Origin: Blastocatellia bacterium
GTDB taxonomy: Bacteria; Acidobacteriota; Blastocatellia; RBC074
Assembly (NCBI GenBank): GCA_016789725.1
Contig: JAEUQN010000003.1
Span: 1-59,461 of the forward strand
Reading direction: 5' to 3'
Length of the DNA stretch: 59,461 bases
Shown here: positions 1 through 10,100 of the stretch, in pieces
Position numbering within the stretch: the stretch's first letter is position 1
How the letters are laid out: the number at the start of each line of letters is the position of its first letter
Position numbers and translations under genes: made by a program
Notes under the pieces: model-generated
What the model saw: the letters and a program-made list of their open reading frames with translations, nothing else
Told to the model about the DNA's origin: nothing
The model's database searches: none

Positions 1-776
1 GGATTCATAAAATCAATTGCATATGGGACGCCATCACGAACCGCAAATTCAACGGTATTGAGGTCATACCCAAGCGCCTCGCAAAGTAGGATCGTCTCCC
101 GTCGAATTCGATCTTCCAGTTCGGTCGGCAGCTCGCGCTCGATGCGCGGGACATAACGACGATTGGCAGGGTCATAAATCATGACCAAAACTTCCTTGCG
201 CCCGACACAATAACAACGAACATACTCGTCAAACTCGATAGCTTCCTGCAAAGTCATACAAAGCGTGCCGGTTTCATTGTAGGCGGTGAGCAATTCATCC
301 AGTGAGTGGATTTTGTAGACATTCTTCCACCCACCACCATCAAATGGTTTCAAAAACGCAGGCAACCCAACATAATCCACGATTTCCTGCCATTGCAGAG
401 GAAATTCCAGATTACGCAACGAAGCATTCGTAACCCCCTGGATATAATCTTTCTGTGGCAACAATACTGTTTTCGGAACCGTCACGCCTAACCGATGCGC
501 CAGTGAGTAATTGAAAAACTTATCATCAGCCGACCACCAGAACGGATTATTCACGACGATGGTCCCGTTCAAAACCGCATGTTTGAGCATTCCACGATAG
601 TAGGGAATTTCGTGCGAGATCCGATCAAAGATCAGACGATATTCGCAGGCATCTTCCGCTCGGACACCACCGGTTTTTAAATATTCCGCAGTCACTCCGG
701 CATTCATGGAGTTAATTTTTTCGATCAGGGCAGGCGGAAAGGTATTTTCCATTCCAACGAGAATACCGATTTTCAT
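1..776 (-). CDS. ATP-grasp family ligase-like protein, 3' end cut by window edge
   Basis: Translated by hand from the minus strand, the frame is open from ATG at 776-774 to the window edge, giving 258 codons without a stop. The N-terminus (MKIGILVGMENTF) is a typical preATP-grasp strand. Residues 138-150 (LPAFLKPFDGGGW) look like the ATP-grasp lysine strand followed by a glycine-rich loop. The last visible residues (AIDFMNP) resemble the Mg-binding D-x-N element near the end of the ATP-grasp fold. ATP-grasp enzymes activate a carboxylate as an acyl-phosphate and join it to an amine or thiol. The substrate cannot be told from sequence. No partner ligase is visible, and the next gene is divergent. 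Family confidence is good; specific function is unknown. Confidence 0.8.
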   Translation of the reverse strand, partial: MKIGILVGMENTFPPALIEKINSMNAGVTAEYLKTGGVRAEDACEYRLIFDRISHEIPYYRGMLKHAVLNGTIVVNNPFWWSADDKFFNYSLAHRLGVTVPKTVLLPQKDYIQGVTNASLRNLEFPLQWQEIVDYVGLPAFLKPFDGGGWKNVYKIHSLDELLTAYNETGTLCMTLQEAIEFDEYVRCYCVGRKEVLVMIYDPANRRYVPRIERELPTELEDRIRRETILLCEALGYDLNTVEFAVRDGVPYAIDFMN

Positions 777-1014
777 ATCTGAAGGACTCCTCTAAAAAAC
801 GTCTTTGCCAATCCTTGCATCGAATGGCAGCGATCTGCTGTCAGACTTAATTGCTGGTTGCGTCAGAGCAACCTTGATGGACTTTGCTGCCCCTTCTGTT
901 TTGCCTCAATACGCGAGGGGCTAGCGATAGTAAAGCAGCGTAGGTTATTATTGCGAAGTAAGACAGAATCTAAGTTGTTCCCCTTTGACTGTCAACAGAA
1001 AGGTATCCGCAAGC

Positions 1015-1842
1015 ATGCTTCTTATCCGCTTTTTTAAGCCCCGGCGTTCGCTATCGTTGGTAAATCTCATTTTGAGCCTCAGTGTCTCGCTCGTTTCTGC
1101 TAGTGCGCAGAAGGCTCCGAGTGTCGAGAAACTCGTTGAATTTGCCAAAGCGAATTATGGTCTTTTGATCGTGCAAACCAATGGCATCGTGAAAAATAAC
1201 CTCAAGCTCATCAATGGCGACCAAGTGCGCGAAGGCCGCAGCACCTTAAAGTTCATCCGTAAGCCTAAGTTAATGGAAGACCTGGTTATCCTGGAACTTG
1301 ATCTGCCAGACACGAAATTCACAATGGGATTTGACGGTCAAAAAACCTGGGCGCTCAACAACACCGAGCGAACAGAGCTGAGTCCCGACCTCGCTGCAGC
1401 TTTCCGCTCGTCATACGCGCACAGTTACGAAGCCTTGCTTCGTTACAAAGAAGACGGCAGCAAGATCGAATATGTAGAGACGAAGAAAATAGCCTCGCTG
1501 GAAATTGACACCATTGACTTGACCACCACTGATGGTCAGAAATCCCGCTATGAAGTCAGTCGCCGCTCCGGGCATATTCTGTATTTAGAATATGAAACCA
1601 AGCCGACGACGCCGGAGGCCAAACCGATTAAATATCGGCTGCACTTCAAAGATTTCAAAGTTGTCCAGAACACCATCATCATTCCATACAAAACCGTAGT
1701 GTATGAAAACGATGTCATCGTAGAAGAAAGGACGGTCATTGAAGCGGCTTTTGGGGGACAAGTGGAAGAGAAGATTTTCAAACCAGATGCACCAGTTGAA
1801 AACCCCGAAGAAAAGAAAGAGCCAACTCCAACCAAACCGTAA
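1015..1842 (+). CDS. exported hypothetical protein, LolA/lipoprotein-sorting-like
   Basis: 275 residues from ATG 1015. I chose this start over the in-frame TTG at 985 because AGAAAGG lies 11 bases upstream and the protein then begins with a basic stretch and a hydrophobic signal segment ending near SASAQ (residues 28-32). The mature part is rich in beta strands with alternating polar and hydrophobic residues and ends in a Pro/Glu/Lys-rich tail (about 260-275). The layout recalls the outer-membrane-lipoprotein-sorting-like family common in Acidobacteriota, but I see no decisive motif. No cysteine at a lipobox is visible. It converges with prmC, with only 5 bases between the two stop codons. 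Function unknown. Confidence 0.75.
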   Translation: MLLIRFFKPRRSLSLVNLILSLSVSLVSASAQKAPSVEKLVEFAKANYGLLIVQTNGIVKNNLKLINGDQVREGRSTLKFIRKPKLMEDLVILELDLPDTKFTMGFDGQKTWALNNTERTELSPDLAAAFRSSYAHSYEALLRYKEDGSKIEYVETKKIASLEIDTIDLTTTDGQKSRYEVSRRSGHILYLEYETKPTTPEAKPIKYRLHFKDFKVVQNTIIIPYKTVVYENDVIVEERTVIEAAFGGQVEEKIFKPDAPVENPEEKKEPTPTKP

Positions 1843-1847
1843 AGGTG

Positions 1848-2693
1848 TCAACGCAACGAAAGAACCATCGTTCTTTCAATTCCCTGTAAATCCTTCAAAG
1901 CCTTCGGCTCGCTCCAAATGGTGTGATCAATGAGGGCTTTGATAATCTTTGCTTGCTGATACCCCATTTCAAAAATGAGATAGCCCTGAGGCTTGAGATG
2001 GGCAGGAGCTTCTGTGAGCAATCGCCGATAATATTGCAAGCCATCTGCAAAATCTGTCAGTGCAACTCGCGGCTCCCAATCGCGCACCTCACGCTGTAAA
2101 GTGGAAATTTCCTGTTCAGCAATATAGGGCGGATTGGAAACAATAAAATTCGCCCTGTGGGAAAGACCATTCAGCAAATCTGCCTCATAAAACTCTATGC
2201 GGTCTGACAGGTTATGTTTCTGTGCATTGTGTCGCGCGATTTGCAGCGCATCAGATGAAATATCCGTCGCAAAGACCTGCGCATCATCCAGCTCTCGCGC
2301 CAACGTAATCGCAAGGCACCCCGAACCCGTTCCCACATCAACAACAACCGGATGCGCAAGACCGACGGCAAGCCGTAATGTTTCTTCGATGATAAGTTCT
2401 GTTTCCGGTCGCGGAATCAAGACCGCAGGTGTGACATCGAATTCCAGGCCATAAAACTGCTGATGCCCGACAATATACTGCAACGGCTCCCCCACCGCAC
2501 GACGTTGAATCAATGATTGGAATTCTGTCGCTTTCTCATTCGAGAGAAGTTCGTTGAAATGAATGATGAGATAGGTTCGGTCTTGGCCTAAAGCATGGGC
2601 GAGCAGCGTTTGGGCGTCTAACAAATCGTTTGGAATGTCAGCATCCCGGAGCTGTTGAGAAGCCTGTCTGAGAGTTTCGGCAATGGTTGGCAT
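1848..2693 (-). CDS. prmC: peptide chain release factor N5-glutamine methyltransferase
   Basis: 281 residues. PrmC (HemK) methylates the glutamine of the GGQ motif in release factors RF1 and RF2, using S-adenosylmethionine, and so tunes translation termination. The SAM motif [11 protein letters not shown] is at residues 119-129, and the NPPY motif that holds the target glutamine is at 187-190. An N-terminal helical domain precedes them (residues 1-80, with [13 protein letters not shown]), and the length is normal for the family. It lies 16 bases downstream of prfA, its substrate gene, in the same orientation, which is the usual bacterial arrangement and implies co-transcription. Confidence 0.97.
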   Translation of the reverse strand: MPTIAETLRQASQQLRDADIPNDLLDAQTLLAHALGQDRTYLIIHFNELLSNEKATEFQSLIQRRAVGEPLQYIVGHQQFYGLEFDVTPAVLIPRPETELIIEETLRLAVGLAHPVVVDVGTGSGCLAITLARELDDAQVFATDISSDALQIARHNAQKHNLSDRIEFYEADLLNGLSHRANFIVSNPPYIAEQEISTLQREVRDWEPRVALTDFADGLQYYRRLLTEAPAHLKPQGYLIFEMGYQQAKIIKALIDHTIWSEPKALKDLQGIERTMVLSLR

Positions 2694-2709
2694 TTCAGTT
2701 TTAGCCGCT

Positions 2710-3798
2710 TTACGCTCCCGCCTGTTTCGCCGTTGACTCTTTCAATTTCTCAGCTTGATAGTAGGCGGTTAAGGCGTCTACAACCTCGTCAATATAGCCT
2801 TCCATAAAAGTGTCAAGCTGATGAATCGTCAAACCAATGCGGTGATCCGTGACGCGATTTTCTTTGAAGTTGTAAGTCCGAATCTTTTCCGAGCGATCAC
2901 CGCTGCCGACTTGAGAACGACGTTCGGCAGCAATGGCATCGTGTTGCTTTTGCAATTCCTGCTCATATAAACGCGAACGTAAGATGCGCAATGCTTTTTC
3001 GCGGTTCTTGATTTGAGATTTTTCGTCCTGCATTGAAACCACAATGCCAGTTGGAATGTGCGTCATGCGAACAGCGGAATACGTCGTATTGACCGATTGC
3101 CCGCCCGGCCCCGATGAGCAAAACAGGTCAATGCGAACGTCTTTCATATCTATTTTCACGTCTACTTCTTCGGCTTCAGGTAAGACGGCAACCGTGACTG
3201 CCGAAGTGTGAATACGACCGCTGGTTTCAGTTTGCGGAACGCGCTGCACACGATGCACACCTGATTCGTGCTTGAGCTTTGAGTAGACGAAGCTGCCTTC
3301 AATAATGGCTTCGGCCTTTTGGATGCCACCGAGTCCGGTTTCAGAAATGTCTGAGATTTGCAATTTCCAGCCTTGCCGTTCGGCATAGCGCCCATACATT
3401 CGCAAGATTTCTGCGGCAAACAAACAGGCTTCTTCGCCTCCCGTTCCAGCCCGAATTTCAAGAATCACGTTCTTTTCATCGTTCGGGTCTTTGGGCAATA
3501 AAAGGATTTTCAATTCCTCTTCTGCTTTAACCACACTAGCTTCGGATTCGCTTAATTCCAGTGCAGCGAGTTCACGCATTTCATCATCAGTCGCGGGGTC
3601 ATTGATTAATTCTTTGGCACCCTCAATGTCGTTGTGGAGTTTTTTTAAAGAACGGTATTTTTCAACGACGGGTTCAAGCTCACGATGTTGTCTGGCGATT
3701 TTGGTGTACCTCTCCATGTCACTGATCACCGCAGGATCAGTCATTTGTTGCGTCAGGTCTTCAAACGTTTTTTCGATTTGGGCTAATTTATCAAACAT
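2710..3798 (-). CDS. prfA: peptide chain release factor 1
   Basis: 362 residues, full length for RF1. It recognises UAA and UAG stop codons in the ribosomal A site and triggers peptidyl-tRNA hydrolysis. The GGQ catalytic loop is at residues 232-234 inside [12 protein letters not shown]. The codon-reading tripeptide is PQT (188-190), the PxT form of RF1 rather than the SPF of RF2. The methyltransferase gene prmC follows directly. No strong Shine-Dalgarno is obvious before ATG 3798; the 64-base gap to the upstream gene contains CAGGTTTCAGG-type simple repeats. Confidence 0.98.
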   Translation of the reverse strand: MFDKLAQIEKTFEDLTQQMTDPAVISDMERYTKIARQHRELEPVVEKYRSLKKLHNDIEGAKELINDPATDDEMRELAALELSESEASVVKAEEELKILLLPKDPNDEKNVILEIRAGTGGEEACLFAAEILRMYGRYAERQGWKLQISDISETGLGGIQKAEAIIEGSFVYSKLKHESGVHRVQRVPQTETSGRIHTSAVTVAVLPEAEEVDVKIDMKDVRIDLFCSSGPGGQSVNTTYSAVRMTHIPTGIVVSMQDEKSQIKNREKALRILRSRLYEQELQKQHDAIAAERRSQVGSGDRSEKIRTYNFKENRVTDHRIGLTIHQLDTFMEGYIDEVVDALTAYYQAEKLKESTAKQAGA

Positions 3799-3804
3799 AA
3801 ATAA

Positions 3805-3905
3805 AGGTTCCAGGTTTCAGGTTGCGGGTTTCACAATCAACGTCAACAGAACGCTCAAACTGCTACGTCGCAGCTCCTGACACCTGACACTTGATCCCTG
3901 CGACC
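3805..3905. repeat. short low-complexity direct repeats between DUF1385 gene and prfA
   Basis: Two kinds of short repeat sit here: CCAGGTTTCAGGTT-type units in the gap around 3808-3835, and on the minus strand GTGTCAGGTGTCAGG around 3880-3895. The second kind encodes the last residues (CQVSG) of the DUF1385 protein, so repeat DNA appears to have extended or rewritten the end of that gene. Such tracts look like slippage or dispersed repeats; whether they recur in the genome cannot be seen here. Confidence 0.45.
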
Positions 3906-4987
3906 TCCATCCCCGGCTCCAGCTTCAGGGATTCCTTGAGGGCGTGAATTGCTACCTCTAATTGGTCGTCCGAGGGTTCCTTGGTGGTCAGGTTTTGCAA
4001 CCAAATGCCAGGACGCGTGATGAAGGAAAAAAAGGCGCTCGCTTCTTTTTTCCCTGCCAGCTTGATAATTTCATAAGAAATGCCCGCAATCAGCGGCACC
4101 AGGGCAACGCGTGAAATCAGATTGAAGAGCAGTGAGTCAAATTTCACGATGGAAAAAACGATAATAGATACCATCATTACGAGCATCAGAAAGCTGGTTC
4201 CACAACGGGGATGTTGACGAGGATAGCGTTTCACATTTTCGACCAGCAGTTCATCCCCCGCTTCCCAGGCGTAGACCGTTTTATGTTCCGCTCCGTGATA
4301 TTCAAAAACGCGACGAATATCCTTAATCATCGTCATCAACAAGATATAGGCCACGAAGAAAATCATGCGGATGACGCCATCTACAAGATTAAAGGAAAAC
4401 GACGGGCGCACCGGCTTCATGTAAGCGCGCAACCAATTCCAGGCTTCCAGGTACCAAGGCTGATTTGCCGTTTGATCGAGCAAGACTTGCGGCGCATTTT
4501 CCCAGCCAAAATACACAAACAAAAAGTTGGTCAGCAGCAGTGGCAACACAACAAACAGAAAGATTGAAAACCCAATACCGAATACGACCGATCCCATCAT
4601 GGCCAAGGTCGTTTGCGTGTCCCCAGCTTTTTCGAGCTTTTGCTCATCTACTGCGTGTGAGGTTGCGGCTAAAGCTCCGGTCTTCGCCACAGCGTTCAGC
4701 GTGGTGGTATCTTTCTTTTCTGTTTCAGCCTCTTCAAACGCAACCGTCGCTGAAAAATTCAGAGCCTTCACGCCCAACACCATCGAATGAATCAAAACGG
4801 CGCTGCCGCGTAAAACAGGGATTTTGAGGATTGGATATTTTTCACTGAGCTTGGGCAATCGCTCGGCTTTAGTTGCAATCGTGCCATCTGGTCGTCGTAC
4901 GGATACCGCATACGAATTGGGCGCGCGCATCATGACTCCTTCAATAACGGCTTGCCCACCTACAATGATTTCTTTTTCTGTACTCAT
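3863..4987 (-). CDS. DUF1385 (YqhQ-like) multi-spanning membrane protein
   Basis: 374 residues. The family is of unknown biochemical role and is commonly found beside rpmE, prfA and prmC, exactly as here. Conserved signatures are visible: [14 protein letters not shown] at 8-21, [13 protein letters not shown] at 230-242 and HPRCGTSFL at 259-267. Membrane segments lie around 133-160, 205-220 and 265-300. Residues 88-125 form a polar insertion (Glu/Lys/Thr rich). A Shine-Dalgarno GGGAGT precedes ATG 4987. The C-terminal tail is encoded by repeat-like DNA and may be a local addition. Location in the inner membrane is predicted; the conserved His/Glu/Cys residues hint at metal binding but this is unproven. 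Confidence 0.93.
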   Translation of the reverse strand: MSTEKEIIVGGQAVIEGVMMRAPNSYAVSVRRPDGTIATKAERLPKLSEKYPILKIPVLRGSAVLIHSMVLGVKALNFSATVAFEEAETEKKDTTTLNAVAKTGALAATSHAVDEQKLEKAGDTQTTLAMMGSVVFGIGFSIFLFVVLPLLLTNFLFVYFGWENAPQVLLDQTANQPWYLEAWNWLRAYMKPVRPSFSFNLVDGVIRMIFFVAYILLMTMIKDIRRVFEYHGAEHKTVYAWEAGDELLVENVKRYPRQHPRCGTSFLMLVMMVSIIVFSIVKFDSLLFNLISRVALVPLIAGISYEIIKLAGKKEASAFFSFITRPGIWLQNLTTKEPSDDQLEVAIHALKESLKLEPGMEVAGIKCQVSGAAT

Positions 4988-5008
4988 ATCTTACTCCCAC
5001 GTTACCAA

Positions 5009-5076
5009 TAAAAACGAAAGCCACAAACGACGTCGCTCCCTGGCTTCAGGAAGCAGGCGCAACATCGCTGTGGCTT
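5009..5076 (-). terminator. hairpin with T-rich tail between rpmE and the DUF1385 gene
   Basis: On the minus strand AAGCCACA (5076-5069) can pair with TGTGGCTT (5025-5018), followed by TCGTTTTTATT. The enclosed 43 bases contain further pairs, including CGACGTCG. Its place, after rpmE and before the DUF1385 start, suits an intrinsic terminator or attenuator that lowers read-through from the ribosomal protein gene. The long loop makes this a moderate call. Confidence 0.45.
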
Positions 5077-5232
5077 GGATTATACCTGCTAATGGTTGTG
5101 ACGCGAGAAAATTGTGCTGATCGAGACTGGATTACTTTGGGCAAAAACACGAAGACCTTCAAGACCAAACCTGACTCGTATTTTTGCTGCTGCAATTGGC
5201 ATGAACCAGCCTCTCGACTCTCTCGTCCGACT

Positions 5233-5457
5233 TCACTCGGTTCCGATTTCGTTCGTCACTTTTCTGCCATACTTCCGCTGGAAGCGTTCGACGCGCCCTG
5301 CGGTGTCAACTAACTTTTGCTTGCCGGTGTAAAAGGGATGGCAATGGGAACAGATTTCAATGCTCAGTTCTTTTTTGGTGGAACGAGTCGTCCAGGACGC
5401 GCCGCAAGCGCAATGGACGGTGACGTCTTCATATTTTGGATGGATACCAGGTTTCAC
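5233..5457 (-). CDS. rpmE: 50S ribosomal protein L31
   Basis: 74 residues. L31 bridges the ribosomal subunits. The start is GTG at 5457-5455, giving the family N-terminus (M)[11 protein letters not shown], with AAGGAG placed a few bases upstream. The open frame continues far upstream, but that extension is unlike any L31. Zinc-binding cysteines are kept (CAC near residue 16 and CSHCH near 37), so this is the zinc-containing, Cys-positive form. It opens the leftward module with the DUF1385 gene, prfA and prmC. A long-start call of 171 residues would be wrong. Confidence 0.96.
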   Translation of the reverse strand: MKPGIHPKYEDVTVHCACGASWTTRSTKKELSIEICSHCHPFYTGKQKLVDTAGRVERFQRKYGRKVTNEIGTE

Positions 5458-5480
5458 TTCGTTTCTCCTTGCGTAAAGTA

Positions 5481-5502
5481 CAGCGGCCATCATTGGCTGC
5501 TG
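5481..5502 (-). promoter_or_regulatory. possible leader hairpin upstream of rpmE
   Basis: The minus-strand leader can fold CAGCAGCC...GGCCGCTG with one mismatch around a six-base loop, ending about 24 bases before the rpmE GTG. L31 autoregulatory leaders are known in other phyla, so this is a candidate. Nothing but the fold and the position supports it. The rest of the 296-base divergent gap (5458-5753) shows no other clear element. Confidence 0.25.
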
Positions 5503-5753
5503 GCGTTGTTGGCGCAACCGAGAACCTGCATGTCCGATCAGACAAATTTTCGCGGCTCGCACCAAACGGCAAGAGTAACCGATGCCTGTAAATGTCGTCA
5601 AGCCAGGATTAGTTCGGGGCATTAGCGGCTCATGGATACAGTCGTAATTTGTAGCCGCAGCATTGAAGAGATGGTGAACTTGGGGTATAGAGCCAACGTA
5701 CGAAAAGCTGAATTTGGCACGACAACTCAAATCTGACGACCTAAACATAACTT

Positions 5754-7016
5754 ATGGATAAACTGCTGGCGATCATCAAACGCGAATATCTGACGCGCGT
5801 TAAATCAAAAGGGTTTCTACTTGGTACAATTCTGACGCCTCTCTTTATGGCCGGCATTGCGTTCTTACCGATGTTAATGTTTGGCAAGGGCGAGCGGAAT
5901 TCTTACCGATTCATTGTCCTGGACCAAACCAAAGATGCAAGCCTTTATCAACGAGCCGAAAAGCTATTGCTTGAAGATAACGCTACTGCGGATCGCTTTG
6001 AGGTGAGCCGCCAAGCTATCGCCGCCAATCAATTGGATCAACGTGTGCACGAATTGAATCAGGAGATTACGACTGACAAACTGGGTGGCTACGTGATCCT
6101 GCGAGAAGAAGTGCTGGATAACGGCAAGATTGAGCACCGCGCCAAAAATCCCAATGATTTTGCAGTGGTCGGGCGAATTCGCAGTGCTTTAAAACAGGCG
6201 GTGATCGAGGAGCGGATGCGACGCGCAGGAATCAGCCCGGAAAAAGTCGCAGAAGTAAGCAAGGATATCAGCATCAACTTCATCAATGATCGCGGAGAAC
6301 AGGAAGCGCCGTTGGCAAAATGGGTCCTGTCTTTTGCAATGGGAATTATTTTGTACATCTCAATTCTGGTGTACGGACTCTACGTCATGCGCGGCGTGAT
6401 GGAAGAAAAGCAATCCCGTATCATCGAGGTGCTCCTCTCGTCGGTCAAACCATTTCAGTTAATGCTCGGCAAAGTCACTGGAATTGGGCTGGTGAGCCTC
6501 ACGCAAGTTTCGATCTGGGTGGGTTCGATGTTTGTCATCAGCAGCGTCGCTGCCGCACAGGCATTGGCTTTTGGTGATTTCAAAATCCCGCGCATCCCGA
6601 TTTCGATGGTGATTTTCATGCTGGTGTATTTAGTGTTGGGATACTTCTTATACTCGACCCTGTATGCGATGGTGGGAGCAATGGTGTCAAGCGAAGAGGA
6701 TGGGCAGCAAATGCAAATGCCCATTACGCTTCTCCTGGTTTTGCCGTATATCCTTTCGTCGTTCGTCCTGAGCAAACCGGATGGCACGATTGCGATGGTT
6801 CTCTCATTAATCCCCTTCTTCAGTCCGATTCTGATGTTTATGCGCATCACTGTCCAGCAACCTCCGTCGTGGCAAATCGCGTTGTCGCTCGTGTTGCTGG
6901 TCGGAACCATCTTTGGAGCGATTTGGGTGGCGGCCAAAATCTATCGCGTGGGAGTACTGATGTACGGCAAACGCCCATCGCTGCCGGAATTGATAAAATG
7001 GCTAAAATACACCTAA
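5754..7016 (+). CDS. ABC-2 type transporter permease (NatB/YhaP-like)
   Basis: 420 residues. The N-terminus (MDKLLAIIKREYLTRVKSKG) and the first membrane helix (about 21-45) are typical of ABC-2 permeases that fuse the transmembrane part with a large extracytoplasmic domain. That domain spans about 46-190. Five or six further helices follow, roughly 190-213, 240-265, 285-305, 320-340, 350-365 and 380-400. The family exports ions, drugs or lipids when paired with a cytoplasmic ATPase. No ATPase is adjacent: the upstream gene is divergent rpmE and the downstream gene is a protease. No clear ribosome binding site precedes ATG 5754. The substrate is unknown. Confidence 0.88.
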   Translation: MDKLLAIIKREYLTRVKSKGFLLGTILTPLFMAGIAFLPMLMFGKGERNSYRFIVLDQTKDASLYQRAEKLLLEDNATADRFEVSRQAIAANQLDQRVHELNQEITTDKLGGYVILREEVLDNGKIEHRAKNPNDFAVVGRIRSALKQAVIEERMRRAGISPEKVAEVSKDISINFINDRGEQEAPLAKWVLSFAMGIILYISILVYGLYVMRGVMEEKQSRIIEVLLSSVKPFQLMLGKVTGIGLVSLTQVSIWVGSMFVISSVAAAQALAFGDFKIPRIPISMVIFMLVYLVLGYFLYSTLYAMVGAMVSSEEDGQQMQMPITLLLVLPYILSSFVLSKPDGTIAMVLSLIPFFSPILMFMRITVQQPPSWQIALSLVLLVGTIFGAIWVAAKIYRVGVLMYGKRPSLPELIKWLKYT

Positions 7017-7119
7017 TTCGGTAACCATCGCCACATCGCATCACGTATGTTCTGATGCCCGCTTTCGTTGAACTATCGAGTGTCACAGTTGCTAGACTCG
7101 TCCATTAGAGATAAAGGTT

Positions 7120-10100
7120 ATGAAATTTTTGTTTCTCTTTGCTTCGTTACTTTCCCTTGCCCTTCCTGGCGTTGCACAAACCGCAAGCTCAGCAACTCAG
7201 TTGGACAATCGCACCCTCTTTCAGAAACCAACCCTGAGTAGCACTCACATCGCCTTCGTCTATGCCAGCGATTTGTGGATCGTGCCTCGCGCCGGAGGTG
7301 ATGCCAAACAATTAACAACCGGCGTCGGGACCGAAACCGACCCATTCTTTTCACCCGATGGCAGTACGATTGCTTTCACGGGTGAATACGATGGCAACGT
7401 TGACGTCTTCACCGTGCCCTCAACAGGTGGCGTCCCCAAGCGCGTGACCTTTCATCCAGGGGCAGATCAAGTCATCGGTTGGACGAACGATGGCAAACAG
7501 ATGTTGTTTAGCTCCGGTCGCAACAGCTACGCCGGGTTTCCGCGTCTGTTCACTGTCAGCCCGAACGGTGGCTTTCCAACTGAAGTGCCATTGCCGATGG
7601 CAGAGCGCGGTTCACTCTCGCCCGATGGATTGCAGATCGCCTATGAGCCGCTGCGCCAATGGCAAGCGGATTGGAAACGCTATCGTGGCGGTCAGCAAGA
7701 TGTGATCTGGATTGCGAAGCTGAGCGATTCAACCATTGAGCGAGTGCCACGCCAAAGCTCCAACGACAAAGCACCGATGTGGGTTGGCGACAAAGTCTAT
7801 TTTCTTTCAGACCGCAACGGCCCTGTCACCTTGTTTGCGTATGACACCAAAACCAAACAGGTCACACAAACTCTGCCCAACAACAGCCTCGACATCAAAT
7901 CCGCCTCTGCATTTACGACGGTCGAAAAAAACGGAGTGACGGCAACGATTGCGTATGAGCAATTCGGCTCCATCAATCTGCTTGACCTGAAAACCAATCG
8001 GACAAACAAAGTGAATATTCGCGTCGCGGGAGACTTTCCGGCGGTCCGGCCACGATATGAAAAAGTCGGCACGCGCATTTCCAATTTTGCGATTTCGCCG
8101 ACCGGCGCACGGGCCGTGTTTGAGGCACGTGGTGAGATCATTACCGTTCCCGCCGAAAAGGGCGATCCGCGCAATTTGACCAATACGCCCGGTGTGATGG
8201 AACGCGATCCGTCATGGTCTCCCGATGGCAAATGGGTCACGTATTTTTCGGATGAAGCGGGTGAATATGCGTTACATCTGCGCAATCAATCCGGGATGGG
8301 CGAAGTGAAGAAGATCAATTTACCGCCCGGTTTTTACTCGGCTCCGTTGTGGTCGCCTGACAGTAAGAAGCTTGCCTTCAACGATCACAAAGTCGCGCTG
8401 TGGTATCTGGAAATTGACAAAGGGCTGCCGGTTCGTGTGGATGCCAACCCGGTCGGATTGAAGAATGACGTGATTGATCCTGACTGGTCGCCTGACAGCA
8501 AATGGCTGACCTATGGCAAACAACTTCCGAACCTGCAACGCGCCGTGTTTGTGTATTCGCTCGACACCGGCAAAGCACAGCAGTTGACCGACGGAATGAG
8601 CGATGCACGCTATCCAATCTTCGACCGCAGCGGCAAATATCTGTACTTCACCGCCAGCACGAATATGGGGCCGACGCTCGGCTTTTTGGATATGTCCGCC
8701 TATCCGTTCAATCCAACACGCAGTGTTTACGCGATGGTTCTGCGCAATGACTTGCCATCACCGCTCGCCCCCGAAAGCGATGAAGAAAAGGTCACGGATG
8801 ACAAATCGGCAGAAGACAAGAAGCCCGAAGGTTCAGCAGCAACAGGCACGCCCGCCGGAGCCAGGCCAAGCGCGCCGAAGCCACCCGAACCGGTGCGTAT
8901 TGACGTAGAAGACATTGACCAGCGCATCATCGCGTTGCCAATTCCAACGCGCGATTTTCGTCGCTTAATCGCGGGCAAAGCGAACAACCTCTACATCCTC
9001 GAAGCAGCAACTGCTGGCGGCGGCGGATTTGGCGGTTTCGGACAAACGCTGCACAAATTCGATCTCGAAAAACGCAAGCTCGACAAAGTGATGGACGGTG
9101 TCGGCACGTTTGAAATTTCCGCGAACGGTGAAAAGGCGTTGTACCGGCAAGGTGCAAACTGGTTCATCAAGCCACTCGCAGCCGTGGGCGCACCCGCATC
9201 ACCAGCGGCAGCCGGAGCGGGCGGCGGCCCGCTGAAAGTTGCGGACATGGAAGTTTTCATTGATCCGCGCGCCGAGTGGAAACAAATGTACACGGAAGTC
9301 TTTCGCGGCGAGCGGGACTTTTTCTACGATCCCAACATTCATGGATTGGATTTGAAAGCACAGGAGAAAAAGTACGAACCGTACTTGCAAGCTCTCGCTC
9401 ACCGGGATGATTTGAATTATCTGTTTCGCGAAATGCTGAACGACATCACCATCGGACACATGTATATCAACGGCGGTGACGTGCCTGATCCCAAGCGGGT
9501 GCCGGGCGGATTGCTCGGTTGTGATTACAAAATCGAAAACAATCGCTATCGTTTCGCCCGCGTTTACAATGGTGAAAACTGGAACCCCAACCTGCGTGCG
9601 CCACTCACACAACCCGGCATCAATGTCAAAGCGGGCGAATATCTGCTCGCCGTGAATGGACGCAATCTAACAGCCAGCGACAACGTTTATCAGGCATTTG
9701 AATCTACGGCTGGTAAAAACGTGCTGATTCGCGTGGGGCCAAATCCCGATGGGGCAGGTTCACGCGAAGTGACGGTCGTCCCCGTCGCTGCCGAACAGTC
9801 GCTGCGCAACCTCGCGTGGATTGAAGACAATCGGCGCAAGGTCGCACAACTCAGCGGTGGCAAGCTGGCGTATGTGTATTTGCCTAACACTGGGCAACCG
9901 GGCTATGACAACTTTAATCGCTATTACTTTTCGCAAACCGATAAAGACGGCGTCGTGATTGACGAACGCTTCAACGGCGGCGGTTCGGCGGCGGATTATA
10001 TGGTGCAAATGATGAGCCGCGTACCACTCAACGGCATTTGGTTCCGACACGGCACACAGGATTTGACAACACCTGCGGGCGCGATTTTCGGGCCAAAAGC

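Noticed and set aside
856..873. GGTTGC/GCAACC hairpin in the divergent gap 777-1014 as a terminator
   Set aside because: No T-run on either strand and both flanking genes start rather than end here; an operator is possible but unsupported.
5233..5748. A 171-residue reading of the L31 gene starting at 5748
   Set aside because: The first 97 residues match nothing in L31, and the GTG at 5457 has a good AAGGAG and gives the family N-terminus.
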